From Nocardia higoensis (lineage in GTDB: Bacteria > Actinomycetota > Actinomycetes > Mycobacteriales > Mycobacteriaceae): a stretch of 64,000 bases of DNA. The stretch covers positions 372,001 through 436,000 of the forward strand of contig NZ_JADLQN010000002.1 of NCBI RefSeq assembly GCF_015477835.1, written 5' to 3'. Below are positions 37,464-46,300 of this stretch, in pieces. How positions within the stretch are numbered: the first letter of the stretch is position 1; the number at the start of each line of letters is the position of its first letter. Both the position numbers and the translations under genes were made by a program. The notes under the pieces were generated by a model, which saw nothing but the letters and a program-made list of their open reading frames with translations, made no database searches and had not been told where the DNA came from.

Positions 37464-38060
37464 TCAGGCGCGGACGAACTCGGTGACCGTCACCCCGTTG
37501 TCGAACGCCTGCCGGTCCACCGGGGCGAACAGCGTGGGATCGAATCCGCCGTCGATCAGACCGATTCCCGCCCCCGCCAGCATCGGGTAGGACTTGAGCA
37601 CCAGACGGTCGATCTCCGGCAGCAACGTGCCCGCGAGCTGTCCGCCGCCGCACAGCCAGATCGCCTTGTCGCTGTCCTCCTTCTTCAGCTCACGCACCAG
37701 CGCGATCGGGTCGTGGCCGACGACCGTCACCGCCGGCTCGCCGATATCGCCGAGGCTGCTCGACACCACGTATTGGCGCAGATGCGCGTACGGGCTGGTG
37801 ATGCCCTCGTCGTAGGCCGCCCGGTAGGTCCCGAGCCCCATGAGCACGGTGTCGAACCGCACGTTCGGCACATCGGCGAGCCCGGACTGCTCGCGGAACG
37901 GGGTGGGCGTGACGTCGGGGAAGTGCTCCGCGATCCACGCGTGGTAGGCGGCGGAGCGCTTCTCGTCGGTCAAGGGGACGTAGAAGAAGTCGGCCTCTCC
38001 CTTCGGCCCGGCGATACGGCCGTCGAGGCTGACCGCCGCGTAGTACACGAGCTCTCGCAT
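37464..38060 (-). CDS. RibD C-terminal/dihydrofolate-reductase-like protein
   Basis: The 198-residue product starts at ATG 38060; the in-frame extension to 38114 would run through an operator-like dyad. The fold is recognised by YYAAVSLDGRIAGPKGE at the N-terminus, DTVLMGLGTYRAAYDEG, and KAIWLCGGGQLAGTLLPEID, the glycine-rich NADPH loop. Such stand-alone RibD_C proteins reduce small heterocyclic or unknown substrates; catalytic DHFR activity is not established. A 36-bp perfect compound dyad directly before the start codon suggests strong repression by a dedicated regulator that is not encoded next to it. Confidence 0.85.
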   Translation of the reverse strand: MRELVYYAAVSLDGRIAGPKGEADFFYVPLTDEKRSAAYHAWIAEHFPDVTPTPFREQSGLADVPNVRFDTVLMGLGTYRAAYDEGITSPYAHLRQYVVSSSLGDIGEPAVTVVGHDPIALVRELKKEDSDKAIWLCGGGQLAGTLLPEIDRLVLKSYPMLAGAGIGLIDGGFDPTLFAPVDRQAFDNGVTVTEFVRA

Positions 38061-38096
38061 TATCACTCCGATCGAAGTACTTCGAATGTAGTGATA
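38061..38096. promoter_or_regulatory. Nested operator-like dyad at the RibD/DHFR-like start
   Basis: Perfect 14-bp palindrome TCGAAGTACTTCGA at 38072-38085, flanked at equal 4-bp distance by a second inverted repeat, TATCACT (38061-38067) and AGTGATA (38090-38096). All pairs share one centre (38078/38079). The dyad abuts the ATG at 38058-38060 and covers the leader, so a bound dimer would block transcription or translation. Regulator family unknown. Confidence 0.75.
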
Positions 38097-38190
38097 TGAA
38101 CGGTAATGGGACACCCGATGCGGCGCAATCGGTTTTCGCGCACGAACCCGCCGAGAGTGTCGGAGGCTGGAATGCGAGGCCAGCGTCAGC

Positions 38191-38355
38191 TCAGCTGTTC
38201 TCGGCCACCACGCGCAGGGTCTTCAGTTCCTTGTCGGCCGCGTCGGGGATGTTCGTGCCCGTGTCGTGTCCGGAGCGCAGGGACTCCACCACCGCCTCGT
38301 CGAGCAGTTCGCCAGGCACTGCGGCGGGAATGCCGGGCGGATGCGGGGTCCGACG
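38191..38355 (-). pseudogene. C-terminal remnant of an Orn/Lys/Arg decarboxylase
   Basis: About 54 codons ending at TGA 38191 encode HPPGIPAAVPGELLDEAVVE and GTNIPDAADKELKTLRVV, which match the conserved C-terminal end of actinobacterial Orn/Lys/Arg-type amino-acid decarboxylases (about 480 to 950 residues when intact). The upstream catalytic part is missing: the short-chain dehydrogenase gene begins its 3' end at 38363. The fragment has no plausible start of its own. It is best read as the leftover of a gene cut by replacement or deletion. Confidence 0.65.
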
Positions 38356-38362
38356 GGGCAGC

Positions 38363-39184
38363 TCAGTACTGGGATGCGCCCAGGTCGACGGAGATGCTGG
38401 CCGCGGTGACCAACCGGGCCTCGTCACTGGCGAGCCAGGCCACGGTATCGGCGATGTCCTCGGGCATGGCGACGCCGTCGGGCAGCATCGGCGTGTTCAT
38501 CTTCGCCAGCAGTTCGTTCGTCCGACCGGCCCGCACGAGCGCGCCGACCATGTCGCCGGAACCCATCGGCGTCGCCACCGGCCCCGGAGCCACGCTGTTG
38601 ACGCGGATGGAGTGCTTGCCGAGTTCGGCGGCGAACGCGCGCGCCATGCCGGTGACCGCGTGCTTACTGGCGGTGTAGTGCACCATGAACGGCTGCATGG
38701 CCACCCCGGCCGCCGAGCCGATGAGGATGATCGATCCGCCGCGCCCGCCTTCGATGATCCGGTGCGCGCCCGCCATGACGGTGTTCCAGGTGCCGGTGAC
38801 ATTGGTGTCGACGACATCGCGGAACGACTGCGGCGTGATGGTGTCCCACGGTTCCGGAATGCAGATGCCCGCGTTGGCGACGATCACGTCGAGCCTGCCG
38901 AACGCCGTAAACCCTTCGTCGACGACCGCCCGCAGCGCGTCGATATCGCGCACGTCGGCGGCCTTCGCGACGATCTTGCGCCCGGTGGCCTCCACCAGTG
39001 CGACGGTTTCGGCGAGGTCGTCGGGCGTCGAGGAGTCGTAGGGCACGGCCTCCGGCAGCGGCGCGCACAGGTCGACGGCGATGATGTCGGCGCCTTCCCC
39101 GGCGAGCCGGACCGCGTGCGCGCGTCCCTGTCCGCGCGCGGCGCCGGTGACGAACGCGACCCTGCCCTCCAGCCGACCACCCAC
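38363..39184 (-). CDS. Mycofactocin-coupled short-chain dehydrogenase/reductase
   Basis: The 273-residue product starts at GTG 39184 with GAGGAGG eight bases upstream. N-terminal NAD site TGAARGQGRAHAVRLAGEG followed by IIAVDLC; NAG motif VANAGI; catalytic S (GSAAG), Y and K in YTASKHA; C-terminal ASISVDLGASQY. The ARGQGR glycine loop and the D-L-C after strand 2 are the fingerprint of SDRs that hold a non-exchangeable NAD and pass electrons to mycofactocin. The mft genes are not in this window. The substrate is probably an alcohol or sterol-like compound. Its 3' end abuts a decarboxylase remnant. Confidence 0.88.
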   Translation of the reverse strand: MGGRLEGRVAFVTGAARGQGRAHAVRLAGEGADIIAVDLCAPLPEAVPYDSSTPDDLAETVALVEATGRKIVAKAADVRDIDALRAVVDEGFTAFGRLDVIVANAGICIPEPWDTITPQSFRDVVDTNVTGTWNTVMAGAHRIIEGGRGGSIILIGSAAGVAMQPFMVHYTASKHAVTGMARAFAAELGKHSIRVNSVAPGPVATPMGSGDMVGALVRAGRTNELLAKMNTPMLPDGVAMPEDIADTVAWLASDEARLVTAASISVDLGASQY

Positions 39185-39360
39185 GGTTGTTCCTCCTCGT
39201 ACCCGGCTCACACATCGTCGTGTTCAGCCCGCCTGACAGCTACGGTGACCGACGCTACGGCCGGTGCCCATGCGGCGCAAGAGATCACGCTCGCCGGTCC
39301 ACCGGGGCCTCGCGGGCGACTTCGGCGGCCACTCGCGGCCGATCGGTGCGAGACCGCGCC

Positions 39361-40704
39361 TCAGTTGTCCGGGACGAGCTCGATGACGGCGATGTCGGAG
39401 GGCGCCCCGACGCGCACCGGCGGACCCCACGCGCCCGCACCGCGAGTCACGTAGAGCTGGGTGTCGCCGTAGCGCTCCAGTCCGGCGAGCGTCGGATTCG
39501 CCAGGGCGGCGATCAGATTCGCGGGGAACATCTGGCCGCCGTGGGTGTGACCGGACAGTTGCAGGTCCACGCCGTGATCGACGGCGTCGTGGACGAGCGA
39601 GGGCTGGTGGGCCAGCAGCACGCAGGGCTTCGAGGTGTCGCGACCGCCGAGCGCGGCATCGAAGTCGGGGGCGCGGTCGTAGGCCTCGGCGGCGAGGTCG
39701 TCCACCCCGGCGATGTCGAACCAGGGGAGTTCGGCGCGCTCGTTGAACAGGACGCGGATGCCGAGGTTCGGCAGATACGCGATCCACTCGTCCGGGCCGG
39801 AGTAGTACTCGTGATTGCCCATACAGAAGTAGACGCCGTGCGGCGCGCGCAGGTCCGCCAGCGGCGCTACGTGTTCGCGCAGGTCCGCGACGGTTCCGTC
39901 GACCAGGTCGCCCGCGACGGCGATCAGATCCGGCCGGGTGCGGTTCACGGTGTCGACCACCGTCCGCGCGAAACCGCGGCCCAGCGACGGACCGAGGTGC
40001 AGATCGCTGACCAGGGTGATGCGGAACCCGGACGCCTCGGCGGGCAGCCGCCGCAGCGGCACGGTCACCCGATTGACGGCCGGGCCTTTCAGCACCCCGT
40101 ACGTGCCCGCGCCGACCGTGGCCACCGCCGCCACCGCCGTCGCGCCGGCCAGCCCCCCGCTGACGAACATCCTTCGCGACACCGCCCGCGACCCGGCGCT
40201 CTCGGCTGGCGCGTGGGTGTTCTCGACGATCGCCGGGGACGTCGCTTCCGCCGTGGTCTCAGCGGTACCGGCGGCACCGGTCCGCGCGGTCGGTGCTGTC
40301 GCCTCGGCGCCCATCGGTGCCTCGGGGTCTGCCTCCCGTCTCGCCGCTGCGGTGCGGGCCGCAGCCGCGCCCGACCCACCCCGCCGGTTCGCCCACCCCA
40401 CCATCAGCGGACGGAGAACCTCCCCCACCAGCACCCCGAGCAGCAGATAGATCAGCACCGCGGCCCACAGATACCCGACCGTGGCCACCACGCGCACCAC
40501 TCCGAACGGCACCATGTCGATCCGCGTCGCCATCGTGCCCACCATGAACAGCCCGCCGACCACGATCACCGCGGTCCCGGCGCGCCGCCCGATCGACCCG
40601 GCCACCGTGCTGTCGCGCACCAGCCGTCGCCACACGTACCAGTGCAATCCCGCCACGAGGCCGACCATCACAGCGACGATCAGCAACCCCACCACTCTGC
40701 CCAC
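39361..40704 (-). CDS. Membrane-anchored metallophosphoesterase (YkuE-like)
   Basis: 447 residues from GTG 40704. TM segments lie at about 3-22, 42-60 and 68-92, followed by an Ala/Thr/Glu-rich linker (about 110-170), a further hydrophobic segment with a twin-arginine-like lead (SRRMFVSGGLAGA, about 175-200), then the catalytic domain: SDLHLG, AGDLVDG, MGNHEYY, LAHQPS and GHTHGGQ. All dimetal ligands are present. The Arg-Arg before a hydrophobic stretch suggests that the catalytic domain is outside the membrane. Relatives include YkuE and mycobacterial phosphoesterases of unknown substrate. Confidence 0.88.
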   Translation of the reverse strand: MGRVVGLLIVAVMVGLVAGLHWYVWRRLVRDSTVAGSIGRRAGTAVIVVGGLFMVGTMATRIDMVPFGVVRVVATVGYLWAAVLIYLLLGVLVGEVLRPLMVGWANRRGGSGAAAARTAAARREADPEAPMGAEATAPTARTGAAGTAETTAEATSPAIVENTHAPAESAGSRAVSRRMFVSGGLAGATAVAAVATVGAGTYGVLKGPAVNRVTVPLRRLPAEASGFRITLVSDLHLGPSLGRGFARTVVDTVNRTRPDLIAVAGDLVDGTVADLREHVAPLADLRAPHGVYFCMGNHEYYSGPDEWIAYLPNLGIRVLFNERAELPWFDIAGVDDLAAEAYDRAPDFDAALGGRDTSKPCVLLAHQPSLVHDAVDHGVDLQLSGHTHGGQMFPANLIAALANPTLAGLERYGDTQLYVTRGAGAWGPPVRVGAPSDIAVIELVPDN

Positions 40705-40913
40705 CAGCGCAACCTTCCGGAATCGCCCGCACTCCCGACACCGGCGAATCTACGCGGCGCGCCGATCAGCCCGGCGCCCCGCCGCTCACCGATCCCGACG
40801 GCGTTCGCGCGCCGAAAACGGTGGCGTTGCCTTCGGTTTCAAGGTCGGATGCCGGTGCCCACCCCCGACCTATCATGTAGATATGGAATAACTGGGGCGA
40901 GTGGTGGGGTGTG

Positions 40914-41876
40914 ATGTCAGAGATCTCGAAAGTCGAACTGTACGCGGCGATCCGGGAGGATCTCCGTGCGGGTATGTCCAAGCGCGCCATCGAACGCAAG
41001 CACGGCGTCGGATGGCGCACTGTGGCGAAGGCCACGGAGTCGGTGCTCCCCGGGCCGCGCAAAGAGTATCCCCCGCGTCCCCAGAAGCTGGATCCCTACA
41101 AGCCGTTCATCGACGACATCCTGCGCGGTGATCTGGAAGGTCCGCCACGGCAACGGCATACGGCCACCCGGATCTATCAGCGTCTGCGCGCCGAGCAGGG
41201 CATGGCCGATGTGTCGTATCAGCGGGTCAGCGCCTATATCCGCGAACGCAGGCCGCAACTGCGCGCGGAGCAGGTGACCGCTCGCCGCCGCACCGGCCGC
41301 CTCGTCGGCACGGCCGGCTTTCCGCGCCTGAAAACGCTGCGTGACTTCGATTTCGGTGCCAATCCGAGCGTCGACCCGGCGGTGATCCGCGCCCTCACCG
41401 GGTGCGACTGGGTGCGAGAAGGACGGCCGCTGTGCTTGACCGGCGAGGCGGGCACAGGAAAGACCCATCTGCTGATCGCCCTGGGTGCCGAAGCGGCGAA
41501 AGCGGGCTTCCGGGTCCGATACACCTTGGCTACCGAACTGGTCACCGCGCTGGCCGAAGCCGCCGACCGAAACCGGCTCTCGCGCATCATCGGCCGCTAT
41601 CGAGGCGTCGACCTGCTCTGCATCGACGAACTCGGTTACACCGCACTCGACCGGCGCGGTGCCGAACTGCTGTTCCAGGTCCTCACCGAACGCGACGAGA
41701 AGAAGTCGGTCGCGATCGCGTCCAACCGCAGCATCGTCCACTGGTCCGAAGTCTTCCCCGACGCGCGGCTCCGCGCCGCCATCATCGACCGGCTCACCTT
41801 CGGCGGCACCGTCGTCGACACCGGAACCCGGAGCTATCGCCGGGCTCGCGCCGAGTCCGGCATGCTCGCCGACTGA
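40914..41876 (+). CDS. IS21-derived chimera: IstA N-terminus fused to IstB ATPase
   Basis: 320 residues from ATG 40914. Residues 1-120 match the front of an IS21 IstA transposase: helix-turn-helix (MSKRAIERKHGVGWRTVAKA), LDPYKPFIDDIL, QRHTATRIYQRLRAEQG and YQRVSAYIRERRP. No DDE integrase domain follows. From about residue 125 the sequence is IstB: RRRTGRLVGTAGFPRLKTL, Walker A GEAGTGKTHLL, Walker B VDLLCIDELGY, IASN sensor and DRLTFGGTVVDTGTRSYR. The first part of IstB is also missing. The joined frame is continuous and the ATPase motifs are intact. This could be a deletion remnant, a domesticated gene or a little-known IS21 variant. Confidence 0.8.
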   Translation: MSEISKVELYAAIREDLRAGMSKRAIERKHGVGWRTVAKATESVLPGPRKEYPPRPQKLDPYKPFIDDILRGDLEGPPRQRHTATRIYQRLRAEQGMADVSYQRVSAYIRERRPQLRAEQVTARRRTGRLVGTAGFPRLKTLRDFDFGANPSVDPAVIRALTGCDWVREGRPLCLTGEAGTGKTHLLIALGAEAAKAGFRVRYTLATELVTALAEAADRNRLSRIIGRYRGVDLLCIDELGYTALDRRGAELLFQVLTERDEKKSVAIASNRSIVHWSEVFPDARLRAAIIDRLTFGGTVVDTGTRSYRRARAESGMLAD

Positions 41877-42055
41877 TCCCGCTCATCCGCCCGGCGCCGG
41901 GCGCGCCCGAGGTCGCCGGGCCGGTGCGGTCGCGCGCGCCGGGCGGCGTTCGCGGGCCCGCCGACTTCGTCGCGCAGCGCTCCGGCGCATATCCGAGCGA
42001 GCGTCGGGCGATATCGGTGTATCGAACGAACCGGTATCTCTCGCTGGTGTCGCCA

Positions 42056-42135
42056 GAATTCGTGAAAAGACCCCGCCGGAATTCGTGAAAAAATGCTGTC
42101 AGAATTCGCGAGAACTCCTTCGGAATTGGCGAGAA
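42056..42135. repeat. Four iterated GAATTCGTGAAAA-type motifs, 23-bp spacing
   Basis: Copies start at 42056, 42079, 42102 and 42123 (steps 23, 23, 21). The first two read GAATTCGTGAAAA, the third GAATTCGCGAGAA, the fourth GAATTGGCGAGAA. A TGTC precedes copy 3, and TGTCGC lies before copy 1. IS21-family ends carry multiple short repeats where IstA binds, and TGT tips; these copies fit that, downstream of the IstA/IstB chimera. Confidence 0.6.
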
Positions 42136-42283
42136 TTTCCGATCGCAGCGGTGCCGACCAGGTGCTCGACCGCGAAAATCGTTGTTGCACGAGGTGTTAC
42201 GTGCACGTATCTTGGCGGTTGGGCTCATTTCGATCAGAATTGTGCGAGGAGAAATATGGATCATAACTGATTATCATCCGAGG

Positions 42284-42303
42284 CCACCGGTTCGAGCCGG
42301 TGG
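42284..42303. other. Short perfect hairpin with T-arm-like sequence
   Basis: CCACCGG (42284-42290), loop TTCGAG, CCGGTGG (42297-42303). It resembles a tRNA T-arm, but the loop is six bases and no acceptor, D or anticodon arm is present. It may be the end of the inserted element or a structure in the leader of the IPT gene about 310 bp downstream. Confidence 0.35.
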
Positions 42304-42615
42304 AGCCTTCACGCTTTATGCGATTGCGTCACCGGTAGAAATCGTCATCGTCGGCTGCCGGCCACCGCATCGGCGCGTCCGCCACCGGGCGGCAACCACG
42401 CCGAGCGCGAGTGGTGACTGTGCGGCCCCGCACCGGTGATGTCTCGGACGGCAGCTCGACCAGGGCCGCCTCCTCGTCCGTACCCGCCGACAGCCGGACA
42501 GCGGCAGCGGGTGCGAGTGACGACAACTACGTGCGCGATTCCCGCCCGGCGGCATGCGGCCGCCCGGCGTCGATCAGTCGTGCCCACACCACACTTCGAG
42601 CACAAGGACAGCACC

Positions 42616-43350
42616 ATGCCCATCTCTCCTTCCCAGGGAACCACCGGCGGCGGCACCACTGTCACCATCACCGGCACCAACCTGGGCTCCGCGACGGCCG
42701 TTCGCTTCGGCTCCAAGACGGCCACCATCACCGACAACACCGAGACCTCGGTGACGGTCGTCTCCCCGTCGGGGGCGGGCCCGGTCCCGGTGACCGTCAG
42801 CACGCCGGGCGGTATCGCCGGGCCGCTGACGTTCTACTACATCGGCCCGCCGTTCAAAGCGAGCCTGTCGCCGGCGGCGGGCGTCGTCACGGGCGGCGAC
42901 ACGGTAACCATCACCGGAATCGGCTTGAGCACAGCCCAATCCGTGGCTTTCGGAGCCGAGTCCGTGGAGCCGACAGTGGTGAACGACGGTGAGCTGACGG
43001 TGACCGTGCCCGCGGGCGCCGCGGCCGGGGTCGTCGGGGTCACCGTCACCACGGCGGGCGGGTCGACCAACGGCCTCTCGTACACCTATGTGGACGCACC
43101 CAGCGTCGGGACCCCCTTTCCCACTTCGGGTTCGGTCGGGGGCGGTACCGCGGTGACCATCCCCGGCACCGGCCTGACCACCACCACGTCTGTGACTTTC
43201 GGTGGCGTCCCGGCGCCGTTCGCCGTCCTGTCCGACGCCCAGGTCGTCGCGGTCAGCCCGGCGAATCCGGCCGGAACCGTCGACATCGTGGTCACCACCG
43301 CCGGTGGCAGCGACACCGCGGCCGGTGCCTTCACCTACACCGCTCTCTGA
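42616..43350 (+). CDS. Three-domain IPT/TIG protein
   Basis: The 244-residue product starts at ATG 42616 with AAGGA nine bases upstream. It has three immunoglobulin-like IPT/TIG domains of about 80 residues, each with the GGxxVTITGxxL entry and a closing VTTAGG then YTY strand. Domain 3 differs from the rest (GTGLTTTTSVTF, APFAVLSD, DTAAGAFTY) and closely resembles the last domain of the giant neighbour, as if a common end cap. There is no signal peptide, membrane segment or sorting motif. Such proteins are frequent in Nocardia and Streptomyces without known function. The giant paralogue starts 33 bp downstream, likely in the same transcript. Confidence 0.85.
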   Translation: MPISPSQGTTGGGTTVTITGTNLGSATAVRFGSKTATITDNTETSVTVVSPSGAGPVPVTVSTPGGIAGPLTFYYIGPPFKASLSPAAGVVTGGDTVTITGIGLSTAQSVAFGAESVEPTVVNDGELTVTVPAGAAAGVVGVTVTTAGGSTNGLSYTYVDAPSVGTPFPTSGSVGGGTAVTIPGTGLTTTTSVTFGGVPAPFAVLSDAQVVAVSPANPAGTVDIVVTTAGGSDTAAGAFTYTAL

Positions 43351-43382
43351 CCCGATCCCTCTCGCTCTGAAAGGAGCACCTC

Positions 43383-46300
43383 ATGGCTCCGGCCTTGACC
43401 TCCCTCGCCCCGACTTCGGGCCCCGCCGCCGGGCTGAACAGCGTCACGCTGACCGGCACCGGATTCGTGAACGTCGCCGCCGTACGCTTCGGCACCACGG
43501 CGGCGGCGTTCACCGTCCAATCCAGTACCCAGATCATCGCGACCGCCCCGGCGGGCAGCGGAACAGTGCAGGTCACTGTCACCGCGATCCCCGGCGGCAC
43601 CAGTAACGGACTTCCCTACACCTACATTCCCGTCCCGTCGCTCAGCGGCATCAGCCCCGACCGTGGCCCCACCACCGGCGGCACCACGGTGACCCTCACC
43701 GGCACCGGTCTCACCGGAGCCACCGCGGTCACCTTCGGCGCGACCCCCGCCACCTCGTTCACCGTCGTCTCCGACACCCAGATCACCGCGACGGCGCCAC
43801 CGGGCAGCGGAGCAGTGCAGGTCACCGTCACCACTGCGGGCGGTGTCAGCAACGGTGTCTCCTACGCCTACCTCCTGCTTCCGGTGATCACCTCCGTCGA
43901 CCCGCCCGCAGGTCCCGCGGCCGGGGGCAACACTGTCACGCTGACCGGTGCCGGATTCGTGAATGTCACCGCCGTGCGTTTCGGCACCACGGCGGCCGCG
44001 TTCGATGTCGATTCCAGCAACCAGATCACCGTGATCGCCCCGCCGGGCAGTGGCACAGTGCAGGTCACTGTCACCACCCTCTTCGGCGTCAGCAACAGCG
44101 TTTCCTACACCTACGTGGTGGCGCCGGTCCTGACCGCTCTCGATCCGACTGCCGGCCCGGAAGCGGGTGGGAACGCGGTCGTCCTCACCGGCACGGGGCT
44201 GGCGGGTGCTACCGCGGTGACGTTCGGCGCCACCCCGGCGACGTCGTTCACCGTCGTCTCCGACACGCAGATCATCGCGATCGCTCCGGCGGGGACCGGT
44301 GTCCAGCAGGTGACGGTCACGACCGTAGGTGGCACCAGCGACGGGCTTCCCTACACCTATGCCGTGGTTCCGTCGATCAGCGCTGTCGAACCCGACGAAG
44401 GTCCGATCGGGGGCGGCACGTCGGTGGTCCTGACGGGTAACGGCTTCACGGGGGCGACCGCGGTGTCCTTCGGTGGTACTCCGGCGACGTCGTTCACCGT
44501 CGTCTCGGATACGCAGATCACCGCGACCGCGCCGGCGGGAACCGGGACGGTGTCGGTGACGGTGACGACTCCTGGTGGCACCAGCAACGGTGTCCTGTTC
44601 ACCTACGTGCCTGCTCCGGTGCTGGCCGATCTGGATCCGGTGTCGGGTCCGGAGACCGGTGGGACCGTGGTGACCCTCACCGGTACCGGCTTCACCGGCG
44701 CGACCGCTGTCGATTTCGGTGCCACCCCGGCGACGTCGTTCACCGTCGTCTCGGACACCGAGATCACCGCGATCGCTCCGGCGGGGACCGGTGTGGAGTC
44801 GGTGACGGTGACGACCGTCGGTGGCACGAGCAACGGTGTCCTGTTCACCTACGTGCCTGCTCCGGTACTGGCCGATCTGGATCCGGCGTCGGGTCCGGAG
44901 ACCGGTGGGACCGTGGTGAGCATCACCGGTACCGGTTTCACCGGTGCTTCCGCGGTGTCCTTCGGCGGGACTCCCGCCACCTCGTTCACCGTCGTCTCGG
45001 ACACCCAGATCATCGCGACCGCTCCGGCGGGGACCGGTGTCGAGCAGGTGACGGTCACGACTGTCGGTGGCACGAGCAACGGTGTCCCGTTCACCTATGT
45101 GGCGGCTCCGGTGCTGATCGATCTGGATCCGGCGTCGGGTCCGGAGACCGGTGGGACCGTGGTGACCCTGACCGGCACGGGCTTCACCGGCGCGACCGCT
45201 GTCGATTTCGGTACCACCCCGGCGACGTCGTTCATCGCTCTCTCCGACACCCAGATCATCGCGACCGCTCCGCCGGGGACCGGGACCGTGCAGGTGACGG
45301 TCACGACCATCGGCGGCACCAGCAACAGTGAGCCCTTCACCTATGTGGTCGCCCCGGTGCTGGCCGGTCTGGATCCGCTCTCGGGTCCGGAGACCGGTGG
45401 GACCGTCGTGACTCTGACCGGTACGGGGTTCACCGATGCTTCCGCGGTGTCCTTCGGTGCGACTCCGGCGACCTCGTTCACCGTCGTCTCCGACACCGAG
45501 ATCACCGCGATCGCTCCGGCGGGGACCGGTGTCGAGCAGGTGACGGTCACGACTGTGGGTGGCACCAGCAACGGTGTTCTGTTCACCTATGTGGCGGCCC
45601 CGGTACTGGCCGATCTGGATCCGGCGTCGGGTCCGGAGACCGGTGGGACCGTGGTGAGCATCACCGGTACCGGTTTCACCGGTGCTTCCGCGGTGTCCTT
45701 CGGCGGGACTCCCGCCACGTCGTTCACCGTCGTCTCGGACACCCAGATCATCGCGACCGCTCCGGCGGGGACCGGTGTCGAGCAGGTGACGGTGACGACC
45801 ATCGGTGGCACCAGCAACGGTGAGCCCTTCACCTATGTGGCGGCTCCGGTGCTGACCACTCTGGATCCCGCCTCGGGTCCGGAGACCGGCGGCACTCTGG
45901 TGACCCTCACCGGCACGGGCTTCACCGGCGTGACCGAGGTGTCTTTCGGCGGGACTCCCGCGACCTCGTTCACCGCTCTGTCCGACACCCAGATCATCGC
46001 GACGACTCCGGCGGGGACCGGGACCGTGCAGGTGACGGTCACGACCGTCGGCGGCACCAGCAACAGTGAGCCTTTCACCTATGTGGTCGCCCCGGTGCTG
46101 GCCGGTCTGGATCCGCTCTCGGGTCCGGAGACTGGTGGGACCGTCGTGACTCTGACCGGTACGGGGTTCACCGATGCTTCCGCGGTGTCCTTCGGTGCGA
46201 CTCCGGCGACCTCGTTCACCGTCGTCTCGGACACCGAGATCACCGCGATCGCTCCGGCGGGGACCGGTGTGGAGTCGGTGACGGTCACGACTGTGGGTGG

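Larger units (their letters stand above)
41877..42615. other. 739-bp non-coding stretch between IS21-like ORF and IPT genes
   Basis: GC drops clearly between about 42000 and 42280. It contains four GAATT-type repeats (42056-42135), a GC hairpin (42284-42303) and the leader of the first IPT gene. No convincing gene was seen. The low-GC patch probably marks the end of the transposon-derived insertion. Confidence 0.6.

Noticed and set aside
38096..39454. A 452-codon plus-strand open frame opposite the SDR gene
   Set aside because: It is antisense to a well-supported SDR with a strong ribosome site; the translated product is low complexity.
42056..42135. CRISPR-like short repeats
   Set aside because: There are only four diverging 13-bp motifs with 8-10 bp between them; this is too short for spacers and fits transposon-end repeats better.
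42284..42303. Possible tRNA or tRNA-derived attachment site (TTCGAG loop with a perfect stem)
   Set aside because: The loop has six instead of seven bases and no acceptor, D or anticodon arm or CCA context can be folded around it.
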